This document shows, piece after piece, positions 1-7,123 of a stretch of DNA of 64,000 bases (position 1 is the stretch's first letter; every line of letters begins with the position of its first letter). Below the pieces are notes generated by a model that was given only the letters and a program-made list of their open reading frames with translations, made no database searches and was not told the origin of the DNA. A program made the position numbers and the translations under genes. The stretch covers positions 1 through 64,000 of the forward strand of contig CAJTUT010000001.1 of the NCBI GenBank assembly GCA_910579455.1, written 5' to 3'. The stretch is from an uncultured Bacilli bacterium (GTDB lineage: Bacteria > Bacillota_I > Bacilli_A > RF39 > UBA660).

Positions 1-1
1 T

Positions 2-769
2 AGTTGTAAAAATAGATATAAAAGATTGATTAATATTTGTTTTCCAGAGTTTGAGGAACTATTTAAAGGTAGTAGAATTTATGAAGAAACAGCTTTAAAC
101 TTTATAAAAACATTTCCTCATGCTTATATTGTTAAAGAGAAAAGAATTGATGCTTTATATAACAACCTGTATAAAACCAATTCAAGACATGATTATTATT
201 ACAAAAGATTAGCAAATAAGGTTAAAGAAATTTCTCTTAATTCTTATCCAGGAGTAGATAAAGATCATTCAGATGTTAAAAATTTATCCGATATGGCAAG
301 TATTTTACAGGAAAATATTAAAACAATAAATGAGTTAAAAGATAAGATGATTGAAACAGCAAAAGAATCACCTTACTTTGACATTATCAATTCGTTTTAT
401 GGTATTGGAGAAGTATTAACAACTGAATTACTTGGAGAACTTGGAGATATTACTAGGTTTGATAACCATAAACAATTAATTGCTTTTTGTGGGTTAGATC
501 CAACAATTATACAATCAGGAAAAAGTATTAATGTTCATGGAACAATCTCTAAACGAGGAAATAAATATGCAAGATGGATATTATTTAATATTAGCCAAAT
601 GGTAGTTAAATTAGGTCATCAGTGTCCTAACCATCCAGTTTATAATTATTATTTAACAAAAAAAGCAGAAGGCAAACATTACTATGAAAGCCTAACTGCG
701 TGTTCAACAAAAATATTAAGAATGTTATATACAATGTGCAAAAATAATACAACATTCAAAATAAATTAA
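2..769 (+). CDS. IS110-family transposase, C-terminal part (5' end outside window)
   Basis: About 255 codons are visible and the frame is open to the left edge, so this is the rear part of a protein usually near 400 residues. The visible part holds the IS110 C-terminal transposase domain: a GIGEVLTTELLGELGDITRF stretch near nt 400-460, then CGLDP, QSGKS and the ISKRGN motif (near nt 545-560), which carries the serine expected to be catalytic in this family. The N-terminal RuvC-like domain is mostly outside. IS110 enzymes move circular intermediates using an element-encoded guide RNA; that is family knowledge and is not shown here. I cannot define the element's ends. It may lie inside the ICE or next to its left side. 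Confidence 0.85.
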   Translation, partial: SCKNRYKRLINICFPEFEELFKGSRIYEETALNFIKTFPHAYIVKEKRIDALYNNLYKTNSRHDYYYKRLANKVKEISLNSYPGVDKDHSDVKNLSDMASILQENIKTINELKDKMIETAKESPYFDIINSFYGIGEVLTTELLGELGDITRFDNHKQLIAFCGLDPTIIQSGKSINVHGTISKRGNKYARWILFNISQMVVKLGHQCPNHPVYNYYLTKKAEGKHYYESLTACSTKILRMLYTMCKNNTTFKIN

Positions 770-945
770 CAAATTCATTTTATCACATATATCACTATAA
801 TACACGAAAATTTTAAAAAAATGCCTATTTTCGTGATTTTAGTCGTGGTATAATATTTTTATAAATTTAGTATTGACAAAACTTAGATAGTCAATTTATC
901 GAGTAAATTATCTAAAATAAGTATAATTTATCAAATATATATAAA

Positions 946-990
946 CTGCAAAATCGCAATATAAATATATTTAAAAATGCAAAAATGCAG
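946..990. promoter_or_regulatory. Paired operator-like sites in front of LysR gene
   Basis: CTGCAAAATCGCA (946-958) and TGCAAAAATGCAG (978-990) lie just upstream of the -35 of the LysR promoter. Closely similar sites occur at 1971-1983 and at 4864-4895. The outer ACTGCA and TGCAGT arms could also pair as a stem followed by seven T (991-997), so a terminator for the preceding IS gene is an alternative reading. Confidence 0.5.
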
Positions 991-998
991 TTTTTTTG

Positions 999-1027
999 TT
1001 GACTTTTGTCGTTTTATAGTATATTAT
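999..1027 (+). promoter_or_regulatory. Promoter of LysR gene
   Basis: TTGACT (999-1004), a 17-bp spacer and TATTAT (1022-1027), about 30 bp before the start codon. The TGCAAAAATGCAG site ends 8 bp upstream of the -35 box, a position from which a LysR protein could act. Confidence 0.6.
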
Positions 1028-1056
1028 ATAAACCAATTTAAAGAGGGGGAAGTAGT

Positions 1057-1926
1057 ATGCTAAAAACTCAATCAATGAATCTGGATTATATTAGAACTTT
1101 TGTAATAGTTGGACAATCTAAAGATTTAACTGATGCTGCATCAAAACTTAATATTGATCCAACTAATGTCTCAAGACATATAAAAGCATTAGAAGAGATA
1201 ATGCAAACGAAATTATTAAATAGAAATCAAAAAACTTTTGAATTAACTGAAGATGGAAAAAAATTATTTGAAGGATATGAAAAAGCATATAACATGATGC
1301 TTTTAGCAGAAAAAACATATACACAAAGTAAATCTCTTAATAGTGGAAAATTAACTATTGGTATAAGTCCAGAGATGGAATTAGGATTTGCAAATGATAA
1401 GATTAAGAACTTTAAAAGCAAGTATCCTAATGTTGTTGTTAAAATAATTAATTTACCAACACAGGAATTATATGAAAAATTGTCCCAATTTTATGTTGAT
1501 TTTATTATTGACACTCCAGTAAATAATTTTAAAAAAAGTAGCAATATTAAAGTAAAAGAATTATTTTTAGATCAATACTGCATAGCATATTCTCCACAAT
1601 ATTTTAAAATTGAATTGAATTCTATAAAAGATTTAATGGATTTACCTTTAATCTTACCAATTACTTCTAAAACTGAAAGAAAAATGTTTGATGAATTAGT
1701 AAAGAAAGAAAATATTAGTAAAAATCTTTCGTTAGAAATAGATAATTATGAATCTATTATGGATTATATTGATTCTGGACTTGGATTTGGTTTAGTTCCT
1801 AAAAGATATATTACTGATAATGAATATAAAACTCTAGATATTGATTTAAACAAAGAAATTATAATAGCATATATTCCAGAAAATTTATCAGAATCTGCTA
1901 AAATGTTATTAAATGAATTTGAATAA
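1057..1926 (+). CDS. LysR-type transcriptional regulator
   Basis: 289 residues, the usual length for the family. The N-terminal winged helix-turn-helix is at about residues 8-66 (LDYIRTFVIVGQSKDLTDAA, then NVSRHIKALE and LLNRNQKTFELTEDG), followed by a periplasmic-binding-like effector domain (about 95-285). The ATG at 1057 follows a strong GAGGGGGAAG site. The gene stands directly ahead of a radical SAM gene and a MazG/Nudix gene in the same direction, and all three transcription starts nearby carry the same TGCAAAA-type motif, so it probably regulates them and itself. The effector is unknown. Confidence 0.9.
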   Translation: MLKTQSMNLDYIRTFVIVGQSKDLTDAASKLNIDPTNVSRHIKALEEIMQTKLLNRNQKTFELTEDGKKLFEGYEKAYNMMLLAEKTYTQSKSLNSGKLTIGISPEMELGFANDKIKNFKSKYPNVVVKIINLPTQELYEKLSQFYVDFIIDTPVNNFKKSSNIKVKELFLDQYCIAYSPQYFKIELNSIKDLMDLPLILPITSKTERKMFDELVKKENISKNLSLEIDNYESIMDYIDSGLGFGLVPKRYITDNEYKTLDIDLNKEIIIAYIPENLSESAKMLLNEFE

Positions 1927-1938
1927 TAAAATATTTTA

Positions 1939-1970
1939 TACTCTAGTTTTAATAGACTAGAGTATTATTT
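1939..1970 (+). terminator. Terminator after LysR gene
   Basis: A 9-bp perfect stem (TACTCTAGT 1939-1947 with ACTAGAGTA 1956-1964) followed by a T-rich tract, 12 bp after the stop codon. Confidence 0.75.
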
Positions 1971-2024
1971 TGCAATTTTGCAGTTACAGTTGTAAAATTG
2001 TATGGCTATCTATTTCAATAGATA
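1971..2024. promoter_or_regulatory. Operator-like site and hairpin upstream of radical SAM gene
   Basis: TGCAATTTTGCAG (1971-1983) is the reverse complement of the CTGCAAAATTGCA motif seen at 4864. A weaker TGTAAAATTGTA follows. A perfect 8-bp palindrome, TATCTATT-TC-AATAGATA, covers 2007-2024. The LysR protein is the likely binder of the first site; the palindrome may be a second operator or an RNA hairpin. Confidence 0.45.
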
Positions 2025-2059
2025 TGTTATTATAAGCACCATTAAAGCGAGGTGTTTAT

Positions 2060-3184
2060 ATGCAAGTAATTGAAATGCATTCGAGTTGGTTAGCAATTAA
2101 CTCTATTATAGGTTGCACTAATAATTGTAAATATTGTCTATTACAAGCAACTAATGATAATTGTCATGTACCAAAGATTTTAGCAACCCCAAAGGAAGCA
2201 GTAGAACAATTATTAAATTATAAATATTATGATTTAGATATTCCAGTTTGTCTATTACCTAATACTGATGCTTTCTTAAATGAAACTAATATAAATTATT
2301 TAATTGAGCTTTTAGAAGAAATAAGAAAACATCATATAAAAAATGATTTAGTAATTATTACAAAATGTAAAATTACTAATAATGTAATTGATTTAGTAAA
2401 AAAGATGAAATCAAATGGGCAAAATATAGTATTTTATATTAGTTATTCTGGATTAGGAAAGGATGTAGAACCTGCTATTTCTGAAGAAATTTTAAAAAGA
2501 AATTTTAAATTGTTAAGTGAGAACAATATTGATGTTATTCATTACTTTAGACCATTTCTTCCTCAAAACTCTAATCCAGAAAGGATTCAAGAAATATTAG
2601 ATTTTGTGAATCAATATACTGATGTGTCAGTAATTACTGGACTTGCTCTCATTGAAACATTTATTGATAAAATAGAGTGTTGGAATGAAATAAAAGAGAA
2701 TAAAGAAAAAGCACTAAAAGCCAACTGTGTATGGCCTCAAAGTGCATGGGATTATTTTAATAATTCATATTCTCATAAACAACAAACATTTCAAACGAAT
2801 ACTTGTGGATTAAATGCAAAATTAAAAAGAGCATCATCACAATATTATGGAACATTTGAATGTCAAAATTATAATCATTGCAGTGAAGAACAAAGAAATC
2901 GTTGTAAACTAGCTCATAAATTATTAAACCAACAACAAATAATAAATCAATGTAAAAATCTATTAAAAAAACTGGATTTTAACATTGAAAATGTAGGATT
3001 TTATTTTGATGAATTTGGCAGTTTAGAACTTAAAAATATAGATTTAAAAATAAGTGATGCTTCTTATTTATCTTATAAATTAGGAGTTAAAGTATATATT
3101 TCTTCAAACTGTATTGTTCCAGATACTTACAATTCTACATTAAATGGTGCAAAACCTTTGGTATTGAAAGTAGGTGCAAAGTAA
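2060..3184 (+). CDS. Radical SAM protein with extra C-terminal cysteine cluster
   Basis: 374 residues. Near the N-terminus, C19-x3-C23-x2-C26 (GCTNNCKYC) is the [4Fe-4S]-SAM motif. The middle looks like the partial TIM barrel of the superfamily. Four further cysteines (C249, C268, C274, C282) could hold an auxiliary Fe-S cluster. The substrate is not recognisable. The next gene, a MazG/Nudix protein, starts on the last base of this stop codon (TAATG), so the two are translationally coupled, and a nucleotide-related substrate is a reasonable guess. Start: ATG at 2060 after AAGCGAGGTG. Confidence 0.8.
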   Translation: MQVIEMHSSWLAINSIIGCTNNCKYCLLQATNDNCHVPKILATPKEAVEQLLNYKYYDLDIPVCLLPNTDAFLNETNINYLIELLEEIRKHHIKNDLVIITKCKITNNVIDLVKKMKSNGQNIVFYISYSGLGKDVEPAISEEILKRNFKLLSENNIDVIHYFRPFLPQNSNPERIQEILDFVNQYTDVSVITGLALIETFIDKIECWNEIKENKEKALKANCVWPQSAWDYFNNSYSHKQQTFQTNTCGLNAKLKRASSQYYGTFECQNYNHCSEEQRNRCKLAHKLLNQQQIINQCKNLLKKLDFNIENVGFYFDEFGSLELKNIDLKISDASYLSYKLGVKVYISSNCIVPDTYNSTLNGAKPLVLKVGAK

Positions 3185-4728
3185 TGAAAGATATTATTAA
3201 GTTTTTAGATGTCCATTATAAATCAGCATTAAAGTTAGTAAGCGATTTTGATATTACCAAAAATAAAGCATGGAATCCTCAAATTTATCTAAATGAACTT
3301 TATGTACAATTAGGTCATGTTTATAATGTTTTATTTGCGAATGAAAATGTTAATGAAAATAAAAGAAAAATTGATAATCTAGGAGATGAATTATCAGATG
3401 TTTTATTGCAACTAATCAATTTGGCTAAAATCATGAATATCAATATGTATGATATAAAAGATTATAAAGACTTTAAATATGATAACATAAATGGAATTAC
3501 AATTTTATTGGGACAATTAACAGAAGCAGTTATGGAAATCAATGAATGTCGCTTTAAAAAGAGTAGATATGGATTTGATTCTAGTTATGATTTTGTAAAG
3601 GATCGTTTATTCAAACTATTTATCATTACTTATAACATATCTAAAGATTATAAGTTAGATATGATTAAAGAATTTGATGATATGTTAAAAGATGCTAATG
3701 GCTTTTTAGATAGATTTAGAAAAGGAAATAATAAAGTAAACGAATATATTGATATATATGATTCTAATGAAAATCTATTAGGTTATTGTGAAAAAGGAAA
3801 AGCTCATAAATTAGGTTATTGGCATAAAGTATTCGGATGTTTAATTTATAACAGTAAAAGACATAAAGTATTTATGCAATTAAAAAATCCTAACTATAAC
3901 AAAATAAACAAAATTCCACTTTTAGAAATTACTGCAGGAGGACATCTTATCTCTGGCGAAACATTACAAAATGGTGTTCGTGAAATAAAAGAAGAAACAG
4001 GATTTACTGTTGAGTATGAAGAATTAACTTTTTTAGAAAAAAGAAAATGTAATAAGACTATTTCAAAGGATTATAAAATAAAAGAGTTCCAATATTATTA
4101 TAGTTTGGACTTAAATATTCAAGTAGAAGAATTTAAGAATTTTGATACATCAGAGGTGTTATCATTTGTAGAAATTGATATTAGTGATTTAATTAAATTA
4201 CTAAATGGAAAAATAAAGAATATAAAAGGTAAAAATTCAGAAAGTGAAGATATGATAATTACCATAGATGATTTAGATCAGGCATATATAAAAAATGGTT
4301 TATACATATCACTTTTAACGAAGTTAAATTTAAAAAGGGGGAAAGGAATTATGCAAAGAAAAATTAGAAAACTTTATCGTACAATAAATCATCAGAAGAA
4401 AAGAAAACCAGAAGAATTTTATTTTGACGATGGTAAAGTATGTAATTCTAAAGATTATAACAAAGATAACATTAAGTATTCAGTGCAATTAGTAAACACT
4501 GATAGGAATACTGATAACTATATTGTATGTTTATTAGCAATTATCAATCACAAACCAATTCCACAGTTATTAAAAAAAGAATTTAATAGTAAGAGAGGAA
4601 CAAACAAATATTTTAATGAAATATGTGCATTAGTTGAAAATAATACTAACCAAGAAATTATTGATAAATGTTATGAAGATAAGTTTTTAAATATGGGAAA
4701 GGTTAGCTTCTTTAGTAAACTATTCTAA
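3184..4728 (+). CDS. MazG-like plus Nudix fusion protein
   Basis: 514 residues in three parts. Residues 1-185 look MazG-like, all-helical and possibly duplicated; one GDELSDVL motif keeps the ExxD acidic pair while the earlier helix is weaker. Residues about 195-385 are a Nudix domain with an intact box (GGHLISGETLQNGVREIKEE at about 252-271), preceded by sequence like isopentenyl-diphosphate isomerase/YfcD-type Nudix proteins. The last 125 residues are an unknown basic domain. An in-frame ATG at 4351 with its own GGGGGAAAGGA site marks the start of that last domain, so it may also be made alone. Both enzyme families cleave nucleotide pyrophosphates. Coupled to the radical SAM gene. Confidence 0.75.
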   Translation: MKDIIKFLDVHYKSALKLVSDFDITKNKAWNPQIYLNELYVQLGHVYNVLFANENVNENKRKIDNLGDELSDVLLQLINLAKIMNINMYDIKDYKDFKYDNINGITILLGQLTEAVMEINECRFKKSRYGFDSSYDFVKDRLFKLFIITYNISKDYKLDMIKEFDDMLKDANGFLDRFRKGNNKVNEYIDIYDSNENLLGYCEKGKAHKLGYWHKVFGCLIYNSKRHKVFMQLKNPNYNKINKIPLLEITAGGHLISGETLQNGVREIKEETGFTVEYEELTFLEKRKCNKTISKDYKIKEFQYYYSLDLNIQVEEFKNFDTSEVLSFVEIDISDLIKLLNGKIKNIKGKNSESEDMIITIDDLDQAYIKNGLYISLLTKLNLKRGKGIMQRKIRKLYRTINHQKKRKPEEFYFDDGKVCNSKDYNKDNIKYSVQLVNTDRNTDNYIVCLLAIINHKPIPQLLKKEFNSKRGTNKYFNEICALVENNTNQEIIDKCYEDKFLNMGKVSFFSKLF

Positions 4729-4818
4729 AATGGAAGATAAATTCCAATAATTTTACCTATAAATATGACTACATTTTGGATATTGTTATTCCAAAAATCC
4801 CATGTTACAATGTTATAA

Positions 4819-4852
4819 ATAGGACTTTTCATGTAGAGAGGTCTTATTTTTT
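4819..4852 (+). terminator. Terminator after MazG/Nudix gene
   Basis: ATAGGAC (4819-4825) pairs with GTCTTAT (4841-4847), with one G-U pair, followed by a T tract. Confidence 0.55.
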
Positions 4853-4863
4853 TACCTTTTTCA

Positions 4864-4923
4864 CTGCAAAATTGCAGTTGGTAATGCAAAAATGCTTGAC
4901 TTTTTAATAAAAAGTTGTATTAT
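4864..4923 (+). promoter_or_regulatory. Operator-like sites and promoter of the next operon
   Basis: CTGCAAAATTGCAG (4864-4877) and TGCAAAAATGC (4885-4895) abut TTGACT (4896-4901), with TATTAT at 4918-4923 (16-bp spacer). The layout, two TGCAAAA sites followed by TTGACTTTT, matches that at 946-1027 in front of the LysR gene. This suggests the same regulator controls this promoter, which may drive the long ICE operon. Confidence 0.55.
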
Positions 4924-4927
4924 ATAC

Positions 4928-5060
4928 TACAATTATTTATATTATCTTTAATATAAATTATGTAGTAATTAGCAGTTTTGGGGTTCTGGTAATGCTTTCA
5001 ATTTATAACTTTATAAGCAACAAGAGAAAATTACTAGAACGATAGTATTTTCTCTTTTTT
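4928..5060 (+). promoter_or_regulatory. Leader RNA with mutually exclusive stem and terminator (attenuator or riboswitch-like)
   Basis: After a long AT hairpin (4928-4966), GTTCTGGTAAT (4983-4993) can pair over all 11 positions, with one G-U, with ATTACTAGAAC (5030-5040), enclosing a TGCTT/AAGCA hairpin. The 3' strand of that stem overlaps the 5' strand of a terminator: AAGAGAAAAT (5022-5031) pairs with ATTTTCTCTT (5047-5056), extended by ACTA/TAGT and followed by T. Only one of the two structures can form at a time. I recognise no known aptamer. Confidence 0.55.
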
Positions 5061-5082
5061 GAGAAACTAGAGGGGGATAAAT

Positions 5083-5546
5083 ATGAAAGCACTTATTTCA
5101 AGAAAGTATTTAGATAACTTTGAAATGAAAGAATTAAGCAAAGCAGTTTTTGATTTATTTGATGATTATAATTTCATTTGCAGTTTAGTTAGAGATCATA
5201 TGATAGAAAAAACGAATTGTAGAGATTATGCTAAAAATAAATCCAATAGTTCAAGTGAAGAACTAAAATCACTTTTAAAAAGAGAATCATATATAAAATA
5301 TTTAAAAGAGTTTGAAAAAAAGTTGAAGACTTAAAAGCAAATTTTACAGATGATGAATTAAAAGTATTCAAATATAGTATTGGAGATAGAGAAACTGATA
5401 AAGAGCTTTGTGATCGAATAACCAAAACATATAAAACTTATTTCATTATTAAGAAAAGTTGTTATGTTAAAGTTGCTTTAAAATTTAATTTATTACCAGA
5501 AACTGTTGATGAGACATTAGAAAGAACTTTTATGGCTATTGCATAG
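5083..5546 (+). CDS. Regulator-like small protein split by a -1 frameshift
   Basis: The first frame (5083-5334) gives 83 residues and ends just after the heptamer A_AAA_AAG (5316-5322). The -1 frame stays open from 5322 to the TAG at 5544-5546 and adds 74 residues. The added part resembles the end of the protein at 5760-6233 (a T-x-KTf spacing, then a KKSCY...VALKFN block against AKNSS...FALAFN), so it is real coding sequence. A_AAA_AAG is the slip site used in dnaX and many IS3 elements, so programmed frameshifting is possible. A plain one-base change in the A7 run would make this a broken gene. Start: ATG after an AGAGGGGG site. Function unknown; the pair faintly recalls small phage-type sigma-like/ArpU-like regulators. 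Confidence 0.55.
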
Positions 5547-5563
5547 GTAAATTTATACAAAAA

Positions 5564-5600
5564 CACAAAACAACATGAAAAAAGCACGAAACAACATGAA
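5564..5600. repeat. Two 16-bp direct repeats 21 bp apart
   Basis: CACAAAACAACATGAA (5564-5579) and CACGAAACAACATGAA (5585-5600) differ at one base and are spaced by two helical turns. They end 17 bp before the -35 box at 5618, the usual place for an activator-binding pair. Confidence 0.6.
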
Positions 5601-5617
5601 TTGAACATACGATTCTA

Positions 5618-5645
5618 TTGAAATGAATTTGTCAAGTGCTATAAT
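5618..5645 (+). promoter_or_regulatory. Promoter of the gene at 5760
   Basis: TTGAAA (5618-5623), a 16-bp spacer and TATAAT (5640-5645). Two stem-loops with T tracts follow before the gene starts, so transcription from here looks attenuated. Confidence 0.6.
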
Positions 5646-5671
5646 ATGGTAAAATGAAAAAATTATGCGAG

Positions 5672-5740
5672 GAGGAAAAACCTCTTTTTATTTTTTTCAT
5701 TTTGAGGAGAAGAAACCTTTTTGGAATCTTCTCTTTTTTT
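5672..5740 (+). terminator. Two tandem terminator-like hairpins in the leader
   Basis: GAGG-AAAAA-CCTC (5672-5684) followed by a long T tract, then GAGAAG (5707-5712) paired with CTTCTC (5728-5733) and seven T. The gene's ribosome site begins only 3 bp later. Confidence 0.6.
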
Positions 5741-5759
5741 ATGGGAGGAATGGTTTGAT

Positions 5760-6233
5760 ATGGTTATTGAAAATGAATTGAAAAATGAAGAGTATATTGA
5801 TGAATTTATTTTAAGTCCAGAAGAATTAAAAGAATTTGATATGGAAGAAACATTTAATAATGTACTAGAAAAGATAAGAAAGTTAAAAAAAGCGAGGAAT
5901 ATTTTTATAAATGGTTATCATTTAAGACTTACTCCAGACTATCAACCTAGATTAGAAGCATTTACTAATAGTGTAACTGATAAAGTAGGTAATGCAGTTG
6001 AATATAAGTTAGATTCAGAACAAGAATATAATGAGTTTAATTATCATTTAAGTAAGTTATATGAAACAATGTCGAAAATTGAAATTGCTTATATCAATGA
6101 TTGCTTATTATGTAATAGATCAGAAAACTCTGTAAAAGAGAAGTTTAATGCTACTAGAAAAACTTTTGAAGATGCTAAAAATAGCAGTATCGCAAGATTT
6201 GCATTAGCATTTAATATCATTGAATATAAATAA
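5760..6233 (+). CDS. Small regulator-like protein, paralogue of the frameshifted gene at 5083
   Basis: 157 residues from the ATG at 5760, chosen because a GGGAGG site lies 11 bp upstream; an in-frame TTG further up lies inside the terminator. The protein is charged and helical. Its last 60 residues (from MSKIEIAYINDCLL to the terminal FNIIEYK) resemble the frameshift product of 5083-5546. The pattern of helices ending in an AKNSSIARFALAFN block recalls small sigma-like/ArpU-like phage regulators, but this is weak. It is placed behind an attenuated leader and ahead of the adhesin genes, so a regulatory role is inferred. Confidence 0.6.
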   Translation: MVIENELKNEEYIDEFILSPEELKEFDMEETFNNVLEKIRKLKKARNIFINGYHLRLTPDYQPRLEAFTNSVTDKVGNAVEYKLDSEQEYNEFNYHLSKLYETMSKIEIAYINDCLLCNRSENSVKEKFNATRKTFEDAKNSSIARFALAFNIIEYK

Positions 6234-6271
6234 ATATTTAACCATTTCTTCCAAAGGAAGGAGGAAAAAAC

Positions 6272-6298
6272 ATGAAAACAATTTTAAAAATCCCATAA
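6272..6298 (+). CDS. Eight-residue leader ORF (MKTILKIP)
   Basis: A very short frame behind an unusually strong site (AAGGAAGGAGG at 6254-6264), 38 bp after the previous gene. It may be a translated leader, or the truncated start of a lost gene. No other support. Confidence 0.3.
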   Translation: MKTILKIP

Positions 6299-6319
6299 AT
6301 TAAAAAAATTGATAAAAAA

Positions 6320-6353
6320 CTCTTGCAAAATTTCTTTTTTTAAGTGATAAATA
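6320..6353 (+). promoter_or_regulatory. Promoter-like repeat, copy 1
   Basis: TTGCAA (6323-6328), a 17-bp spacer and GATAAA (6346-6351). The surrounding block from CTCTTGCAAAATT to TTTAAGTGATAAATA is nearly identical to 34919-34952, spacer included. This implies conserved binding beyond the core boxes. Confidence 0.5.
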
Positions 6354-6426
6354 TATAAAGAGGAAAACTTATTATTTGGTTATTAAAACACCATATAAGC
6401 AAGTTTATGATAGGAGTGAATGAGTT

Positions 6427-7080
6427 ATGCGAGATAAAAAGAAATTGCCTTTAAAAATGATATTTTTAGGGGTATTACTCTTAGTAATTGTTGGTAGTGT
6501 TTACTGTATAAATCAACATAATTTATTTAAAGATAATTCGCAAGAACAAAGTTCAAAAAAATCAGATGATAATAAAGAATTAGAGAATAAAGAAATAGAT
6601 ACCAAACAAGATAATGAGAATTCTGAAGAACAAAAAGTAGAAGATAAGGGAGAGGAAAGCATCAACCAAAATAATGAAACAAAAGTTGAAAGCACTCCAA
6701 AACAAAATAATAATAGTTCTTCAACTCAAAATTCTAAACCTAATACAAATAATGTAACAACCAACAACAATATAAATAAAAATCAAAATAATTCAAGTAA
6801 TAACACAGAAACAGTACCTAAACAAGAACCACCAAAACAAGAAAATCAACAACCAGTAGTACCAAGTTGCACTCCAAAAAAGTTTGATATGAATTTTGTA
6901 CGAGCAGATTTTTCATCATTTGGAGAGTGTACTGCAAAAGGAGATAAATATAAAGAGGCGGGATATGGTTATTTTTGTGATAACTATCAAGATGATTGTG
7001 GAACTACATATTATATGCTAACAATTTATGAAAGAAATACTGGTAAAGAGTATGACTTTCATACAATACCATTACCTTAA
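6427..7080 (+). CDS. Membrane-anchored protein with Asn/Gln-rich linker
   Basis: 217 residues. One N-terminal membrane segment (residues about 10-30), a low-complexity linker rich in N, Q, K, E and S (about 35-145), then a compact C-terminal domain of about 70 residues with four cysteines (CTPKK, GECTAKG, YFCDNYQDDCG) that may form disulfides outside the cell. I do not recognise the domain. It stands just before the adhesin and sortase genes, so a surface role is likely. ATG at 6427 follows a GGAGTGA site. Confidence 0.7.
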   Translation: MRDKKKLPLKMIFLGVLLLVIVGSVYCINQHNLFKDNSQEQSSKKSDDNKELENKEIDTKQDNENSEEQKVEDKGEESINQNNETKVESTPKQNNNSSSTQNSKPNTNNVTTNNNINKNQNNSSNNTETVPKQEPPKQENQQPVVPSCTPKKFDMNFVRADFSSFGECTAKGDKYKEAGYGYFCDNYQDDCGTTYYMLTIYERNTGKEYDFHTIPLP

Positions 7081-7094
7081 CAGGTAATTTTTTT
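7072..7094 (+). terminator. Terminator overlapping the end of the membrane protein gene
   Basis: TTACCT (7072-7077) and AGGTAA (7082-7087) with a 4-base loop that contains the stop codon, followed by seven T. The adhesin's ribosome site follows at once. Confidence 0.7.
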
Positions 7095-7114
7095 ATGCAA
7101 TAAAATAAAGGAGG
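7093..7114 (+). repeat. Leader module repeat, copy 1
   Basis: The string ATGCAATAAAATAAAGGAGG, preceded by a T7 tract, occurs here and again at 27218-27237. Both copies directly follow a terminator and supply the ribosome site of the next gene. Confidence 0.7.
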
Positions 7115-7123
7115 ATTAGATTT

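Larger units (their letters stand above)
770..1056. other. Noncoding stretch between IS110 gene and LysR gene
   Basis: No gene is visible. The stretch holds a 9-bp hairpin (CACGAAAAT at 803-811 with ATTTTCGTG at 827-835), a TATAAT at 849-854, the operator-like sites at 946-990 and the promoter at 999-1027. The IS110 right end must lie somewhere in its first half. The hairpin could belong to the insertion sequence or end its transcript. Confidence 0.5.
4729..5082. other. Noncoding control region between MazG/Nudix gene and frameshifted gene
   Basis: No gene is visible. In order it holds a terminator (4819-4851), two operator-like sites (4864-4895), a promoter (4896-4923), a long AT-rich hairpin (4928-4966), and an attenuator with two mutually exclusive structures (4983-5060) just before the ribosome site of the next gene. 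Confidence 0.6.

Noticed and set aside
4983..5040. GGTTCTGG region read as a preQ1 or T-box riboswitch
   Set aside because: The conserved core bases of those classes (such as the T-box GGTGG bulge) are absent.
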